Assembly: GCA_903861005.1 (NCBI GenBank)
Contig: CAIOSP010000045.1
Coordinates: 62,001 to 126,000, forward strand
Direction: 5' to 3'
Length of the DNA: 64,000 bases
DNA from: an uncultured Pseudomonadota bacterium
Lineage (GTDB): Bacteria > Myxococcota_A > UBA796 > GCA-2862545
Part shown: piece by piece, positions 53,266 through 62,959 of the stretch
Layout: the number at the start of each line of letters is the position of its first letter
Position numbering within the stretch: the first letter of the stretch is position 1
The notes under the pieces: model-generated
Told to the model about the DNA's origin: nothing
The model's input: only the letters and a program-made list of their open reading frames with translations
The model's database searches: none
Position numbers and translations under genes: made by a program

Positions 53266-54363
53266 GTGTTCGCCCGCCTAGAAGCGCTGGAAGGCCGCCT
53301 CGAGATGCTTGATCGCATGCTCTCCGACCCTGAGGTCGTGAGGGATCAAGCTCGCGTGCGCGAGATCTCGCGCGAGCACAGGCAGGTCACGTCCATCGTG
53401 GACGCCTGGCGCAAGCACAAGTCGATGGAGGCCGAGCTGGTCGAGAGCCGTGAGATGCTCACGGCCGAGTCCGACGCCGATCTCAAGCAGATGGCCCGTG
53501 ACGAGATCACGCGGCTTGAGGCTGAGCTCTCCGCGTCGACGGACCAGATCCGCCTGCTGTTGCTCCCCAAGGACCCCTACGAGGGCCGCCCGCTGCTCGT
53601 CGAAATCCGCGCCGGCACCGGCGGAGACGAGGCCGCCCTGTTCGCCGGCGACCTGTTCCGCATGTACCAGCGCTGGCTGGACAGCAAGGGCCTCAAGCTC
53701 CAGGTGGTCGAGGCCAGCCCCATCAGCATCGGCTCCGGCGGCCGCACCGTAGAAGGCTTCAAGGAGATCATCGCCTCCGTGCAGGGCGAGCTCGCCTACA
53801 GCATGCTCCGCTTCGAGAGCGGCGTGCACCGCGTTCAGCGCGTCCCCGCGACCGAGACCCAGGGCCGCATCCACACCTCCGCGGCCACCATCGCCGTCCT
53901 GCCTGAGCCCGACGAGATCGAGGTCAAGCTGGAAGCGAAGGACCTTCGCATCGACGTCATGCGCGCGGGCGGCCCCGGCGGTCAGTCGGTCAACACCACC
54001 GACTCTGCCGTCCGCATCGTGCACATCCCCACGGGCACCACGGTCATCTGCCAGGACGAGAAGTCCCAGCTGAAGAACAAGGACCAGGCGATGCGCGTCC
54101 TCAAGGCGCGCCTGCTCGAAGCGGAGCGCGAGAAGGCGGCGGCCGAGGGCAACGCCCAGCGTCGCGCCATGGTGGGCAGCGGTGACCGCAGCGAGCGCAT
54201 CCGCACCTACAACTTCCCGCAGAACCGGGTCACGGATCACCGCATCGGGCTGACGCTGTACCAGCTCGACAAGATGATCGACGGCGACCTGGACGCGCTG
54301 GTCGACGGCCTCACCTCCGCGCACCGCGCCGAGCTCTTGTCGGAGCAGCAGGCAGACGCGTGA
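53266..54363 (+). CDS. prfA: Peptide chain release factor 1
   Basis: This 365-residue factor recognises UAA and UAG stop codons. It has the RF1-type tripeptide in [16 protein letters not shown], and the peptidyl-hydrolysis motif [17 protein letters not shown]. The GTG start at 53266 has AGGAGG seven bases upstream. Its 3' end overlaps prmC (GTGA), consistent with prmC methylating this Gln. Length and domain order are normal. Confidence 0.97.
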   Translation: MFARLEALEGRLEMLDRMLSDPEVVRDQARVREISREHRQVTSIVDAWRKHKSMEAELVESREMLTAESDADLKQMARDEITRLEAELSASTDQIRLLLLPKDPYEGRPLLVEIRAGTGGDEAALFAGDLFRMYQRWLDSKGLKLQVVEASPISIGSGGRTVEGFKEIIASVQGELAYSMLRFESGVHRVQRVPATETQGRIHTSAATIAVLPEPDEIEVKLEAKDLRIDVMRAGGPGGQSVNTTDSAVRIVHIPTGTTVICQDEKSQLKNKDQAMRVLKARLLEAEREKAAAEGNAQRRAMVGSGDRSERIRTYNFPQNRVTDHRIGLTLYQLDKMIDGDLDALVDGLTSAHRAELLSEQQADA

Positions 54364-55208
54364 TCCCGCTGTTGGACGTCCTGCGCAAGACCGAGGGCTT
54401 CTTCCGCGAGAAGGGCATCTCGACGCCGCGCCTGGACGCCGAGCTGCTGTTGGCGCACGTGCTGGGTCTGGAGCGCCTCCAGCTCTACCTGCGCTTCGAC
54501 CAGCCGCTCACCGACAAGGACTTGGAGACGCTGCGCCCGCTGGTGCGCCGTCGCGGGCTGCGCGAGCCGCTCGCCTACGTGCTCGGCACCAAGGGCTTTC
54601 ATCGGCTCGACCTGGCGGTGCGCCCCGGCGTGCTCGTCCCGCGCCCCGACACCGAGACGCTGGTCGAGGCCGCCCTGGAGTGGATCGGCACGCCGACCGA
54701 GCCCGTGTTCGTCGCGGACGTGGGCGCAGGCACCGGCGCCGTCGGCTTGGCGATCGCCCACACCCTCCCGCAGGTCCGCGTCTATGAGACCGACCTCTCG
54801 CCCGAGGCGCTCGCCTGCACCCGTGAGAACGTGGCGACGCTGCAGTTGGGCGACCGAGTCGCGGTCCTAGAGGGCTCGCTGCTCGACCCCATCCCCGCCC
54901 GCCGCCCCATCGACTGGGTGGTGTCGAACCCGCCGTACATCCCCAGCCGGGTGATTGACACGCTGGAGCCCGAGGTGGCCAAGCACGAGCCGCGGCTGGC
55001 CCTCGACGGCGGGCTGGACGGCCTCGGCCCCTACCGGCTGCTCATCCCCCAGGCGCGCGCCCGCGCCCGCAAGGGGCTGCTGGTCGAGGTCGGCCACGAC
55101 CAGGCGGACGCGGTCGGCGCGATGTTCGAGGCCGCCGGGTTCACCGACGTCCGCACCTGGACCGACCTCGGCGGGCATCGTCGCGTGGTCGGCGGGAAGA
55201 TCCCCTAG
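54360..55208 (+). CDS. prmC: Release factor glutamine methyltransferase PrmC
   Basis: This 282-residue SAM-dependent methyltransferase modifies the Gln of the GGQ motif in release factors. It has an N-terminal helical domain (about residues 1-80), the SAM-binding motif [16 protein letters not shown] and the catalytic NPPYIP. The GTG start at 54360 overlaps the prfA stop. Length is normal. Confidence 0.97.
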   Translation: MIPLLDVLRKTEGFFREKGISTPRLDAELLLAHVLGLERLQLYLRFDQPLTDKDLETLRPLVRRRGLREPLAYVLGTKGFHRLDLAVRPGVLVPRPDTETLVEAALEWIGTPTEPVFVADVGAGTGAVGLAIAHTLPQVRVYETDLSPEALACTRENVATLQLGDRVAVLEGSLLDPIPARRPIDWVVSNPPYIPSRVIDTLEPEVAKHEPRLALDGGLDGLGPYRLLIPQARARARKGLLVEVGHDQADAVGAMFEAAGFTDVRTWTDLGGHRRVVGGKIP

Positions 55209-55721
55209 GTGCCACGCGCACCGGAGCCACGATTGGACCACGCGCACGTCGTCAGCGCGCTGCGCGAATCCGTGCATCAGACCTTGTTGACCGGGCTCGC
55301 CATGGCGTCCGCGGCCTACGATGAGGCCACGCACGCCGAGTCCAAGGCGGAGAACAAATACGACACCCGCGGCCTGGAGGCGTCGTACCTGGCGGCCGGG
55401 CAGGCGGTTCGGATCGCGGCGCTGCGCCGGGTGTCCGCGTTCTTCGACCAGCTCGGCGACGGCGTCGCGACCGAGGACGTGGCCGCAGGCCTCGGCGCGC
55501 TGGTCGCGCTTGAGGATGCACAAGGCGTGGTTCGGTGGAGCTTCGTCGCGCCCGATGGCGGCGGGATCACCGTGACGGTGAACGGCGTCGAGGTCCGCGT
55601 GATCACCCGCGACTCGCCGCTCGGTGAAGCGCTGCTGGGCGCGGTCGAAGGCGACGTGCTCGAGCTGGCCCAGCCGCGCCCCCAAGAGCTCACCGTGCTG
55701 CGGGTCACCGGCTCGGTCTGA
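55209..55721 (+). CDS. GreA/GreB-like protein
   Basis: The GTG at 55209 follows the prmC stop codon directly. A TTG at 55233 with GGAG six bases upstream is an alternative that removes eight residues. The product of up to 170 residues has a helical N-terminal part with the pattern HAESKAENKYDTRGLEASYL, found in small Gre-related proteins. A C-terminal FKBP-like domain (about residues 105-170; TRDSPLGEALLGAVEGDVLEL) follows. Gre factors bind the RNA polymerase secondary channel. The typical acidic tip of GreA is not evident, so cleavage stimulation is doubtful. Forms an operon with prfA and prmC. Confidence 0.75.
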   Translation: MPRAPEPRLDHAHVVSALRESVHQTLLTGLAMASAAYDEATHAESKAENKYDTRGLEASYLAAGQAVRIAALRRVSAFFDQLGDGVATEDVAAGLGALVALEDAQGVVRWSFVAPDGGGITVTVNGVEVRVITRDSPLGEALLGAVEGDVLELAQPRPQELTVLRVTGSV

Positions 55722-55877
55722 GCGCGCCACACGCGGCGATGCCGGGATAGCGTTCGACCTGGAGCGCGAAGGCGTGGCTCACCCTGGAAGGCGCGCAGTC
55801 CCTCGCGGGTCTCCTTCCTCGACGTCCCCGGCCAGCGCGGTCCATCGCCCGCCCACGCGACAAGGTGCCCCCGCCGC

Positions 55878-57335
55878 ATGAACCGCACCGTGCCCCGCCC
55901 CCCCGCCTGCTCCCGTCCGTCGCTCGCCGTGCGCGCGATGTCCGTGGTGTTGTCGCTGACGCTGGGCGCGACCGCGAACGCCGCGGACGGCGCGGGCTGG
56001 CGAGGCGATGGCCACGGCACCTTCCCCGCCGCAGCCCTGCCTGCCGCCGTCCCGCGCGTGGTCTGGCGCGTGCCGCTCGCCGCCTGGGGCAACGGCTCGC
56101 CGGTCGTCGCGGCCGGCAAGGTGTGCATCACCTCCGAGCCCACCACGATCGCCTGCTACGACGCCGCGACCGGCGCCAAGCTGTGGCAGGCGACCAACGA
56201 CGTGGCCGACGCAGTGGGCGCGTCCGACGCCCCCGAGATCCGCCGCCGCGTCGCCGAGGCCGACAAGCTGGAGGTCGAGCTGGCCACGGTCAAGTCCAGC
56301 TACTCGCAGCTGCGACGCGCCGCCGCCGCGGGGGGCACCGACGGGGCCGCCGCCGCCGCCCAGCTCACCACGCTCATCGCGCGAATGGGCACCATGAAGG
56401 CGACCGTCGAGGCCGCGGCGCCCTACCGCACCCCGCCCGCCGATCCGAACATCGGCTGGTCGGCGCCCACGCCGGTGACCGACGGCAAGCGGATCTGGGC
56501 CTTCTTCGCGAACGGCGTGGTGTCGTGCTTTGACCTGGGCGGGCAGCGCCTCTGGTCGCGCTGGCTCGGCCCCCACGCGGTCGAGATGCGCGCGTACCCT
56601 GGCCGCGCCACCGCCTCTCCGTCCATCGTCGGCGGCGTGCTGGTCGTCGCGTACAACGTGCTCTACGGCCTGGACGCTTCCTCCGGGAACACGCGCTGGA
56701 CCGCCGGAAAGTACGCGGACTACGGGTCGCCGGCGACCGGATCGGTGGAGGGTCTGGGCGTGGTGGTCACGCCGGACGGCCGGATGCTGCGCGGGTCAGA
56801 CGGCGCGCTGCTCCAAGGCTCCCTCGGCGACCTGTGGTACGCGGGCCCCCTGCTCGAAGGCGACCGGGTGTACCTGGCGGGCAATGTCCCCACCCAGAAC
56901 GGCGAGTCGAAGAGCGCGGCGACCGCGTGGTCGCTCAAACGCAGCGGCGACTCAGTCGTCGCCACCAAGCTGTGGAGCGTGGATCTGGAGACCGCGCAGC
57001 GCATCTATGCGTCCCCCACCGTTTGGCAGGGCCGCCTCGTGATCGTCGGCAAGGACGGCGGCCTGTGGTCACTCGACGCGCAGACCGGCGCCAAGGCCGC
57101 CACCACGCCGCTCGTCGCGCCCAAGGCGTCCGAGATCTGGCCCAGCCCCCAACGCCTCGGCGCCGATCTGGTCGTGCTGTTCAACTCGGGCGCGGTGCAG
57201 GTCCTGCGCGGCGCCGCGCTGACCCGCGCCACCCAGTGGACGCTGCCCATCCCGCCCGGCCTCGCCACGCCCTGGTGGGACCGGGACGCGATCTACGTGC
57301 GCGGCGCGACCGAGCTCGCGCGAGTCGCACCGTAG
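55878..57335 (+). CDS. Exported PQQ-like beta-propeller protein
   Basis: This 485-residue protein has a long signal-like N-terminus (about residues 1-36, ending ATANA-A). Repeated PQQ-type blades follow (WRGDGHGTF, IACYDAATGAKLWQ, LYGLDASSGNTRW, LWSLDAQTGAKA). A helical insertion (about residues 120-190) interrupts the propeller. No catalytic residues of PQQ dehydrogenases are seen, so a binding role in the periplasm is more likely. The 156 bp upstream contain no recognised feature. Confidence 0.82.
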   Translation: MNRTVPRPPACSRPSLAVRAMSVVLSLTLGATANAADGAGWRGDGHGTFPAAALPAAVPRVVWRVPLAAWGNGSPVVAAGKVCITSEPTTIACYDAATGAKLWQATNDVADAVGASDAPEIRRRVAEADKLEVELATVKSSYSQLRRAAAAGGTDGAAAAAQLTTLIARMGTMKATVEAAAPYRTPPADPNIGWSAPTPVTDGKRIWAFFANGVVSCFDLGGQRLWSRWLGPHAVEMRAYPGRATASPSIVGGVLVVAYNVLYGLDASSGNTRWTAGKYADYGSPATGSVEGLGVVVTPDGRMLRGSDGALLQGSLGDLWYAGPLLEGDRVYLAGNVPTQNGESKSAATAWSLKRSGDSVVATKLWSVDLETAQRIYASPTVWQGRLVIVGKDGGLWSLDAQTGAKAATTPLVAPKASEIWPSPQRLGADLVVLFNSGAVQVLRGAALTRATQWTLPIPPGLATPWWDRDAIYVRGATELARVAP

Positions 57336-57336
57336 G

Positions 57337-60300
57337 TCAAAGGCAGGACGCGTCCAGCCGGACGCAGACGCGCGACGCGCGACCGCCCAGCCCCATCGCC
57401 GCCCCCGCGCCCTCGACGGCGAGGTCGTCAGGCGTGTTCGACCCCGGGGTCGCGCCGAACGAGACGACACCCAGGTCGAGAATTCCGAGCGCCGGGTCCA
57501 CCGGGGCCACCGCGTAGATCCCGCCCCCGCGCACCGAGGCGGTGTTGCCCTCGATGTGCCCGCCCCTCATGGTCAGCCGGGTGAGGAACGCCGCGTCGAG
57601 TGCGATGGCGCCGCCCCACGTGGCGGAGTTGCCGCGCATCGAGGTCTCGCTCAGGGTCAGGTCCACCGACGTCGCGTACAGCGCGCCGCCGAGCGGCGCC
57701 GAGCTCTCGTTCACCTGCGACTCGTCGAGCGCGAACGGCAGGAAGCCCGGACGGTCCGATCCATCGAAGATCACGATGCTTCCGCCACGCGCCGACGCGG
57801 CGTTGTGTTCGAACCGCGTGCGCAAGACGCGCCCAGCCCCCGCGTCGAGCGCGAGCGCGCCCCCCTCCGTCGCACCGTTGCGCCGGAACGTCGAGTCGCT
57901 GACCTGGATGACCGAGCGGACATCGATCCGACCGTCGGCCTGCCGCAACGGCCCCAGCCAAAGCGCGCCGCCACGGCCACGCGCGGCGCCGTTGTCCTCC
58001 AGGATCACGTTGAACATGGTCAAGTTCGTGCCGACACCCGCGATCGCCCCGCCGCGCGTTTGGTCCAGGTTTCCTGTCGCTGTGCAGCGGGCGAAGGTGG
58101 ACGAGGCGATCTCCACGGAGGCGTAGAGCTTGGCTTGCCCGAGCTCGTCCACCGCGGGCTCAAGGTAGATGGCCCCGCCCACCTCCGCGCTGGAGTCGGT
58201 CACGAAGTCATCGATCATCCAGAGATCGATGCCGACGGCGTCCAGATATCCACCTCGCACAGCGGACGTCTCCGACGTCGCGACGTCTTGGATGTCCACG
58301 ATCGGCCCGACCCAGGCGCCGTACCGAAGGTACGGGTCGAACGCGAAGGCGCCGCCACGGGACGCATGCAGGCGGGTCGCCTCCACGTTGACGACCGTGA
58401 CAGACGGGGTGGTCGCGTGCAAGACGCCGCCCGCGCCCCCCGCCGAGCAGTCCGAAGCCATAGCGTCGCCCAGCCAGACGCTCCCCTCAGTGACGCGCAG
58501 CGCATCCACATACGGCGCCGCGTCCACCGCACCGCCGTCCTGGCCCGCGACGCAGTCGGTAAAACTCGCACGGCCGACCTTCTGCACGACGCCGACCGTG
58601 GCGATCGCGCCGCCGTCCCGCCCCGCGCGCTGCCCGGCGAAGGTCACGTAGTCGGTGAACAGGGTCGAGGCGCCGCCGAGCCCGTTGAAGTAGAGCGCGC
58701 CGCCATCTTGCGCCGCCTGATTGCCGTCGAAGTTGGAGTGCACGATCGACAGTTCGAACGCGCCGTACACGGCGATCGCACCGCCGTCGAGGTTGGTGTG
58801 GTTCCCGGTGAACGAGCACGAGTCCACCTGGATCGTCGTTCGGGTCAGCTCGCTATCGGTCCGCCTCGCGGTGATGGCCGCGCCCGCCGAGTCCAGGTTC
58901 CCAGCCAGCGAGCTGTTCCCGGAGAAGGTCGAGCTCTGGAGATCGAGGTTCACGTCGAGCAGCAGCAGGCCGCCCGCGCCGAGGGTGCCGACATTGTCCG
59001 CCACCGTCATGCCGAACATGCTCGCAGAGGTGGCGTTGCGCGCAATCGACGGATCGCCCTGGATCTTCATGGCGCCGATCTTCCCGCTGTTCCGCCGGAA
59101 CACCACGTCGGTCAGCTCCACCACCGACGCGCCCCCATCGAGCAGTCCTCCGACGGAGCCGCCCGAGTTGTCCTCGAACACGGTGCCTTGCAGGTGGATC
59201 TGCGACGACGGCGTCACGCCAGGAGGCGGCAGGACCACGAGGGGCGTCCCGAACACGCCCGCGAAACGGCCGCCCACGGCCGTGAACGTGCCGCCCGTGA
59301 TGACCACCGCGTCGGCTGGGTCCGTGAGCGACACATCGTGCCTGCCGATCTCGACGTCCTCAAAGTTGATCTGCGGCGCGCGCGTGAACGCGTCGCCCAT
59401 GATCGGATCCGCCGCCAGGTCGACCCCACGCACCAACGCGACGTTGTCGACGAAGGTCGTGCGGACGACGTCGAGCGAGCCCCCGTAGATCTGAATGCCT
59501 CCGCCGACCTGTGCTAAGTTGCGCGTGATGAGCGAGTCCGTCACCGAGATCGTCGCGTCCGCGGCCGAGTAGAGGCCGGCGCCTTCCTCGGCGGCGTTGC
59601 CGGAGATCACCACGTCATCCAGCTGGACCGCCGACCCGTCTCCGACGACGAGCACGCCGCCACCCACCCGCACGCCGCGGACGTCCTCATCGCCGAGCCC
59701 GCCCTGGAGCGTCAGGTGCGAGGCCCGCCACCGAACCGACCCGACCGTCACCACGGGCCCCGCGCCGTGGGCGTCCAGGACGATGTCCTCCCGGGCCCCG
59801 AGCCCGGTGAGGGTCACGTCGTCGTCGATCTGGACGGACACCGTGTACAACCCCGGGCACATCACGATCGTGTCGCCGTGGCTCGCCCGCCGGAGGGCCG
59901 CGTCGAGATCGTGGAACGTGGTCCCGTCCTCGATCGTGAGCAGGCCGCGCTCGTCGTCCGAGCCGCTCGCGCAATTCTGGTCCACGCCGTCGCAGCGCTC
60001 CGGGTTGCCCGGTCGCACGTCGGCGTTGCCGTCGTCGCAGTCCTGGCCGCCGCTCGCCAGGTCGGGCGCCCCGTCGCCGTCCGCATCGACGCCGTCTGTG
60101 CCGTCGCAGTTGGCGTCCACGCCGTCGTCCGCCACGTCGGGCACGCCAGGCCCCAGCACGCTCGCTGCGGCGTCGTCGCAGTCCACGCCGCCCGAAGCGA
60201 CCGACGCCACGCCGTCTCCGTCGCCGTCCACCCCGTCCACCCCGTCGCAGTTCTCGTCGACCAGGTTTCCGGCCTCATCCGGGCGCCCGGAAGCCACGAG

Positions 60301-60450
60301 CGGGTCGTGGTCGTCGCAGTCGCCCGCCTGCACGGTCACGCCGTCCCCATCCGCGTCGACGGGCGTGGGGTCTGGCTCAAGGGGATCGACGGCACAGCCC
60401 GCAAAGGCCAGCCACCCAAGCCACGCATGCCTCACCCGGAGCGCGCGCAC
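57337..60450 (-). CDS. Large lipoprotein with MopI repeats and a right-handed beta-helix
   Basis: From GTG 60450 (GAGAGG seven bases upstream) the product is 1037 residues; the frame is open to 60510. Lipobox LAFAGC follows a basic N-terminus. Residues about 25-170 hold Asp-rich MopI-type repeats (DADGDGV, DCDD, DENCDGVDG), which resemble calcium-binding thrombospondin-3 repeats. Residues about 170-1037 form a parallel beta-helix with many GGA-type turns (GGGIQIYGG, GGAIAVYG, GGALYFNG), like polymorphic surface adhesins. No autotransporter barrel is visible. Probably a surface-exposed, calcium-stabilised adhesin or glycan-binding protein. Confidence 0.82.
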   Translation of the reverse strand: MRALRVRHAWLGWLAFAGCAVDPLEPDPTPVDADGDGVTVQAGDCDDHDPLVASGRPDEAGNLVDENCDGVDGVDGDGDGVASVASGGVDCDDAAASVLGPGVPDVADDGVDANCDGTDGVDADGDGAPDLASGGQDCDDGNADVRPGNPERCDGVDQNCASGSDDERGLLTIEDGTTFHDLDAALRRASHGDTIVMCPGLYTVSVQIDDDVTLTGLGAREDIVLDAHGAGPVVTVGSVRWRASHLTLQGGLGDEDVRGVRVGGGVLVVGDGSAVQLDDVVISGNAAEEGAGLYSAADATISVTDSLITRNLAQVGGGIQIYGGSLDVVRTTFVDNVALVRGVDLAADPIMGDAFTRAPQINFEDVEIGRHDVSLTDPADAVVITGGTFTAVGGRFAGVFGTPLVVLPPPGVTPSSQIHLQGTVFEDNSGGSVGGLLDGGASVVELTDVVFRRNSGKIGAMKIQGDPSIARNATSASMFGMTVADNVGTLGAGGLLLLDVNLDLQSSTFSGNSSLAGNLDSAGAAITARRTDSELTRTTIQVDSCSFTGNHTNLDGGAIAVYGAFELSIVHSNFDGNQAAQDGGALYFNGLGGASTLFTDYVTFAGQRAGRDGGAIATVGVVQKVGRASFTDCVAGQDGGAVDAAPYVDALRVTEGSVWLGDAMASDCSAGGAGGVLHATTPSVTVVNVEATRLHASRGGAFAFDPYLRYGAWVGPIVDIQDVATSETSAVRGGYLDAVGIDLWMIDDFVTDSSAEVGGAIYLEPAVDELGQAKLYASVEIASSTFARCTATGNLDQTRGGAIAGVGTNLTMFNVILEDNGAARGRGGALWLGPLRQADGRIDVRSVIQVSDSTFRRNGATEGGALALDAGAGRVLRTRFEHNAASARGGSIVIFDGSDRPGFLPFALDESQVNESSAPLGGALYATSVDLTLSETSMRGNSATWGGAIALDAAFLTRLTMRGGHIEGNTASVRGGGIYAVAPVDPALGILDLGVVSFGATPGSNTPDDLAVEGAGAAMGLGGRASRVCVRLDASCL

Positions 60451-60607
60451 AGGCACCCTCTCTTTTGCCACGGTCGGAGTGTAGCACCCGTGCATCTGAA
60501 AGTTGCCCACATACGGTCAACAGCGCCGATTCTTTCTTCCCAACCGGGATGAAACGTGTCTGGTCGGCCACGCAACGTTACCGCGTGCTCGCGTGACGGA
60601 GGGCCCC

Positions 60608-61849
60608 GTGGTTTCCACCTCCCCCGAGGACTTTACGGCCTGGGCGCCGCTGGTCCCCATCGCGGACACGGCGTCGATGGCGCAGCCGCACGTTCCGGCC
60701 CTGGTCTCCTTTTGGCGACGGGTGCGCGAGGACATCCTCACGATCAGGCCCGAGTCCCGAGAGCGCCTCGACAAGCACGCGCGCAGTAGCTCCGCGCTGA
60801 CCGACGAGCTGCACGCCGTGCTGTACAAGCCGCTCTCCATCCCCATGCTCCAGGAGTTGCACGTCCTGGCCACCCGGGACCAGACCGCCGCGCGCGTGAT
60901 CCTGCATGACGGCAGCTTCCGTTACGTGCCGTTCCCCTACGGAAAGCTCAAGGACAAGCCCAACCACCTGTCGGTCGGCGGGAAGGTGGTGTGTGAATTC
61001 TGCCCGCCAGAGCGGGTCGTCCCAGAGTTGGAGATGCTGCTCGCGGAGCATGAGCGCCTGCCCGAGGCCATGGTCGACGTCCGCTCGGCGTGGCTCGTGC
61101 ACGCCTTCCTGCAGGTGCATCCGTTCGTGGACGGAAACGGCCGTGTGTCGCGCTTGCTTGCCAACTGGAACCTGATCCGCGCGGGGCTTCCTCCGGTCTG
61201 GGGCGAGTCCACAGATCGCGGATCGGGCTGGGCCGACGCCTTGGAGGTCGCGGCGAAGACGAACGATCTGGCGCCGGTGACCCACCTGCTCGCGGGGCAT
61301 CAGGAGCGGCTCGTGTCGCGCCTGCTGCTGTTGGCAGAGTCGCCGCAGCCCGACACGACGGTCGAGCAAGTGCTGGCCCACGGCGCCACGCTCGGCCTGC
61401 TCCGCGCCACGTGGAGCGAACACGCGGCGACGATGCGGGAGCGGATGGGCGGCTTGGCGACGATCGCGCAGGCTGGCCTGCAGCAGGTCGCGGCGCAACT
61501 AGGCGACCGGCTGGAGGTCGTCGTCGAGACCGGCGCGACGGAGACGCTTTGGCGGCAGGCCACGGAGTCTGGCGTGACGGCCGATCGCCACGAGCCTGGG
61601 GCCCTGATCACGCTGACCTCCCGTTCGCCTCGGACCCGCATCCAGATAGGCCTGGCCGCGCTCGGCACGTCTGGGTCGGGCGCGTGGACCGCGTTCGTGC
61701 GGGTGCGCCCGCGCTCCACCCTGCCCATTCAGGTGCCGCCGCTGACGATGCTGCCCGAGGAGACGGACGCGGCCCGAACCGCCCGCTTCGAATTCTGGCT
61801 GGACCGCGCGCTCACGGACGCGGTGGGCAGTTGGATTCGGATCGCCTAG
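60608..61849 (+). CDS. Fic-family protein (probable AMP transferase)
   Basis: This 413-residue protein starts at GTG 60608 with GGAGGG four bases before. The canonical Fic motif HPFVDGNGRVSR (residues 171-182, catalytic His171) sits in the middle of a helical domain (about 60-250). A flap region precedes it (DGSFRYVPFPYGKLKDKPNH). The C-terminal 170 residues are helical then beta-rich. Fic proteins transfer AMP or other phosphate groups to protein hydroxyls. No clear inhibitory helix [S/T]xxxE[G/N] or separate antitoxin gene is seen. Target unknown. Confidence 0.9.
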   Translation: MVSTSPEDFTAWAPLVPIADTASMAQPHVPALVSFWRRVREDILTIRPESRERLDKHARSSSALTDELHAVLYKPLSIPMLQELHVLATRDQTAARVILHDGSFRYVPFPYGKLKDKPNHLSVGGKVVCEFCPPERVVPELEMLLAEHERLPEAMVDVRSAWLVHAFLQVHPFVDGNGRVSRLLANWNLIRAGLPPVWGESTDRGSGWADALEVAAKTNDLAPVTHLLAGHQERLVSRLLLLAESPQPDTTVEQVLAHGATLGLLRATWSEHAATMRERMGGLATIAQAGLQQVAAQLGDRLEVVVETGATETLWRQATESGVTADRHEPGALITLTSRSPRTRIQIGLAALGTSGSGAWTAFVRVRPRSTLPIQVPPLTMLPEETDAARTARFEFWLDRALTDAVGSWIRIA

Positions 61850-61904
61850 AGTCCTTGTGTCGACTTCCATCTCGTCGTGTCACCTCACCACCACGGATGA
61901 CCCC

Positions 61905-62942
61905 ATGCGCTCGATCCTGCTCCCCCTCGCCATGCTCGCGGTGTGCGCCGCCGCCCCTGTCGCGGTCGCCGCACCGACTCCGGCCGCGCCGCCCGCCACC
62001 GCGGCGTCGTCGCACGCCTCGTTCTTCATCGAGGACGTCAACCCGGACGACATCCTGTCCTACGACACCCGCGTGAGCGTGATCGACGCGCGCATGCGCG
62101 CCGCGGCGCTCCCTGCGCCCATCACGGTGATCACCACTCCGCCCATCACCACCGTACCTGTGACCACCACCCCGGTGACCACGGTTCCGGTCGTGGACCT
62201 GGACTCCGACGGCTCGCCCGCGGGCGTCGACTGCAACGACAACAACAACTCGATCTACCCGGGCGCGCTGGAGTCCATCGCGGACGGCATCGACCAGGAC
62301 TGCGACGGCTTTGACTCCTGCTACGAGGACCTCGACCACGACAGCTTCGGCTCGGCGGTCATCGTCGACGCGCTCGCCTGCACGGACGTGGGCGTCTCCG
62401 CCAACTCCAGCGACTGCCTCGACTCGGGCACGGTCACCGGCACCGGCGGCGCGATCAACGCGCAGGACATCAACCCCGACGCGATTGAGGCGTGTGACGG
62501 CGTCGACAACGACTGCGACACCCTGATCGACGACGCGGACCCCAACCACGAGGGAGAGAGCTTCTACGCGGACGGCGACGGCGACGGCTACGGCGCCGGC
62601 ATCGCCACCGTCTCGTGCATCGCGCCCCCGGGCACGGTCGCCGACAACACGGACTGCGACGACGCCAACAACACGATCAACCCGGGCGCCACGGACGACG
62701 ACAGCAACGGGATCGACGACAACTGCGACGGCGTCGTCGACGGCACGGCCGTGGACGACACCGACACGATTGGCGGCGGCGGCGACACCGACGGCGTGGC
62801 CGACACGTCGGATCGGGGCGTGACCACCGACAAGGGCGGCGCGGCCTGCAACTGCGACACGTCCGCCGCGCCTTCCCCCGCAGGGATCGCGCTCGCGCTC
62901 TCCTTCGTCGGCAGCCTGCTCGCGCGTCGTCGGAAGGTCTGA
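61905..62942 (+). CDS. MopI-repeat surface protein with MYXO-CTERM-like tail
   Basis: This 345-residue product has a Sec signal (residues 1-23, ending AVAA-APT). A Pro/Thr segment (about 75-110) is followed by Asp-rich repeats of the MopI type (DLDSDGSPAGVDCNDNN, GIDQDCDGFD, DGDGDGYGAGI, DCDDANNTI). The C-terminus is CNCDTSAAPSPAGIALALSF then ARRRKV: a Cys motif, a hydrophobic helix and a basic end, as in MYXO-CTERM sorting tails. It is therefore probably processed and anchored at the cell surface. Divalent-cation binding is likely. It starts 55 bp after the Fic gene. Confidence 0.82.
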   Translation: MRSILLPLAMLAVCAAAPVAVAAPTPAAPPATAASSHASFFIEDVNPDDILSYDTRVSVIDARMRAAALPAPITVITTPPITTVPVTTTPVTTVPVVDLDSDGSPAGVDCNDNNNSIYPGALESIADGIDQDCDGFDSCYEDLDHDSFGSAVIVDALACTDVGVSANSSDCLDSGTVTGTGGAINAQDINPDAIEACDGVDNDCDTLIDDADPNHEGESFYADGDGDGYGAGIATVSCIAPPGTVADNTDCDDANNTINPGATDDDSNGIDDNCDGVVDGTAVDDTDTIGGGGDTDGVADTSDRGVTTDKGGAACNCDTSAAPSPAGIALALSFVGSLLARRRKV

Positions 62943-62959
62943 GCCGGCTCGGGGCTGGC

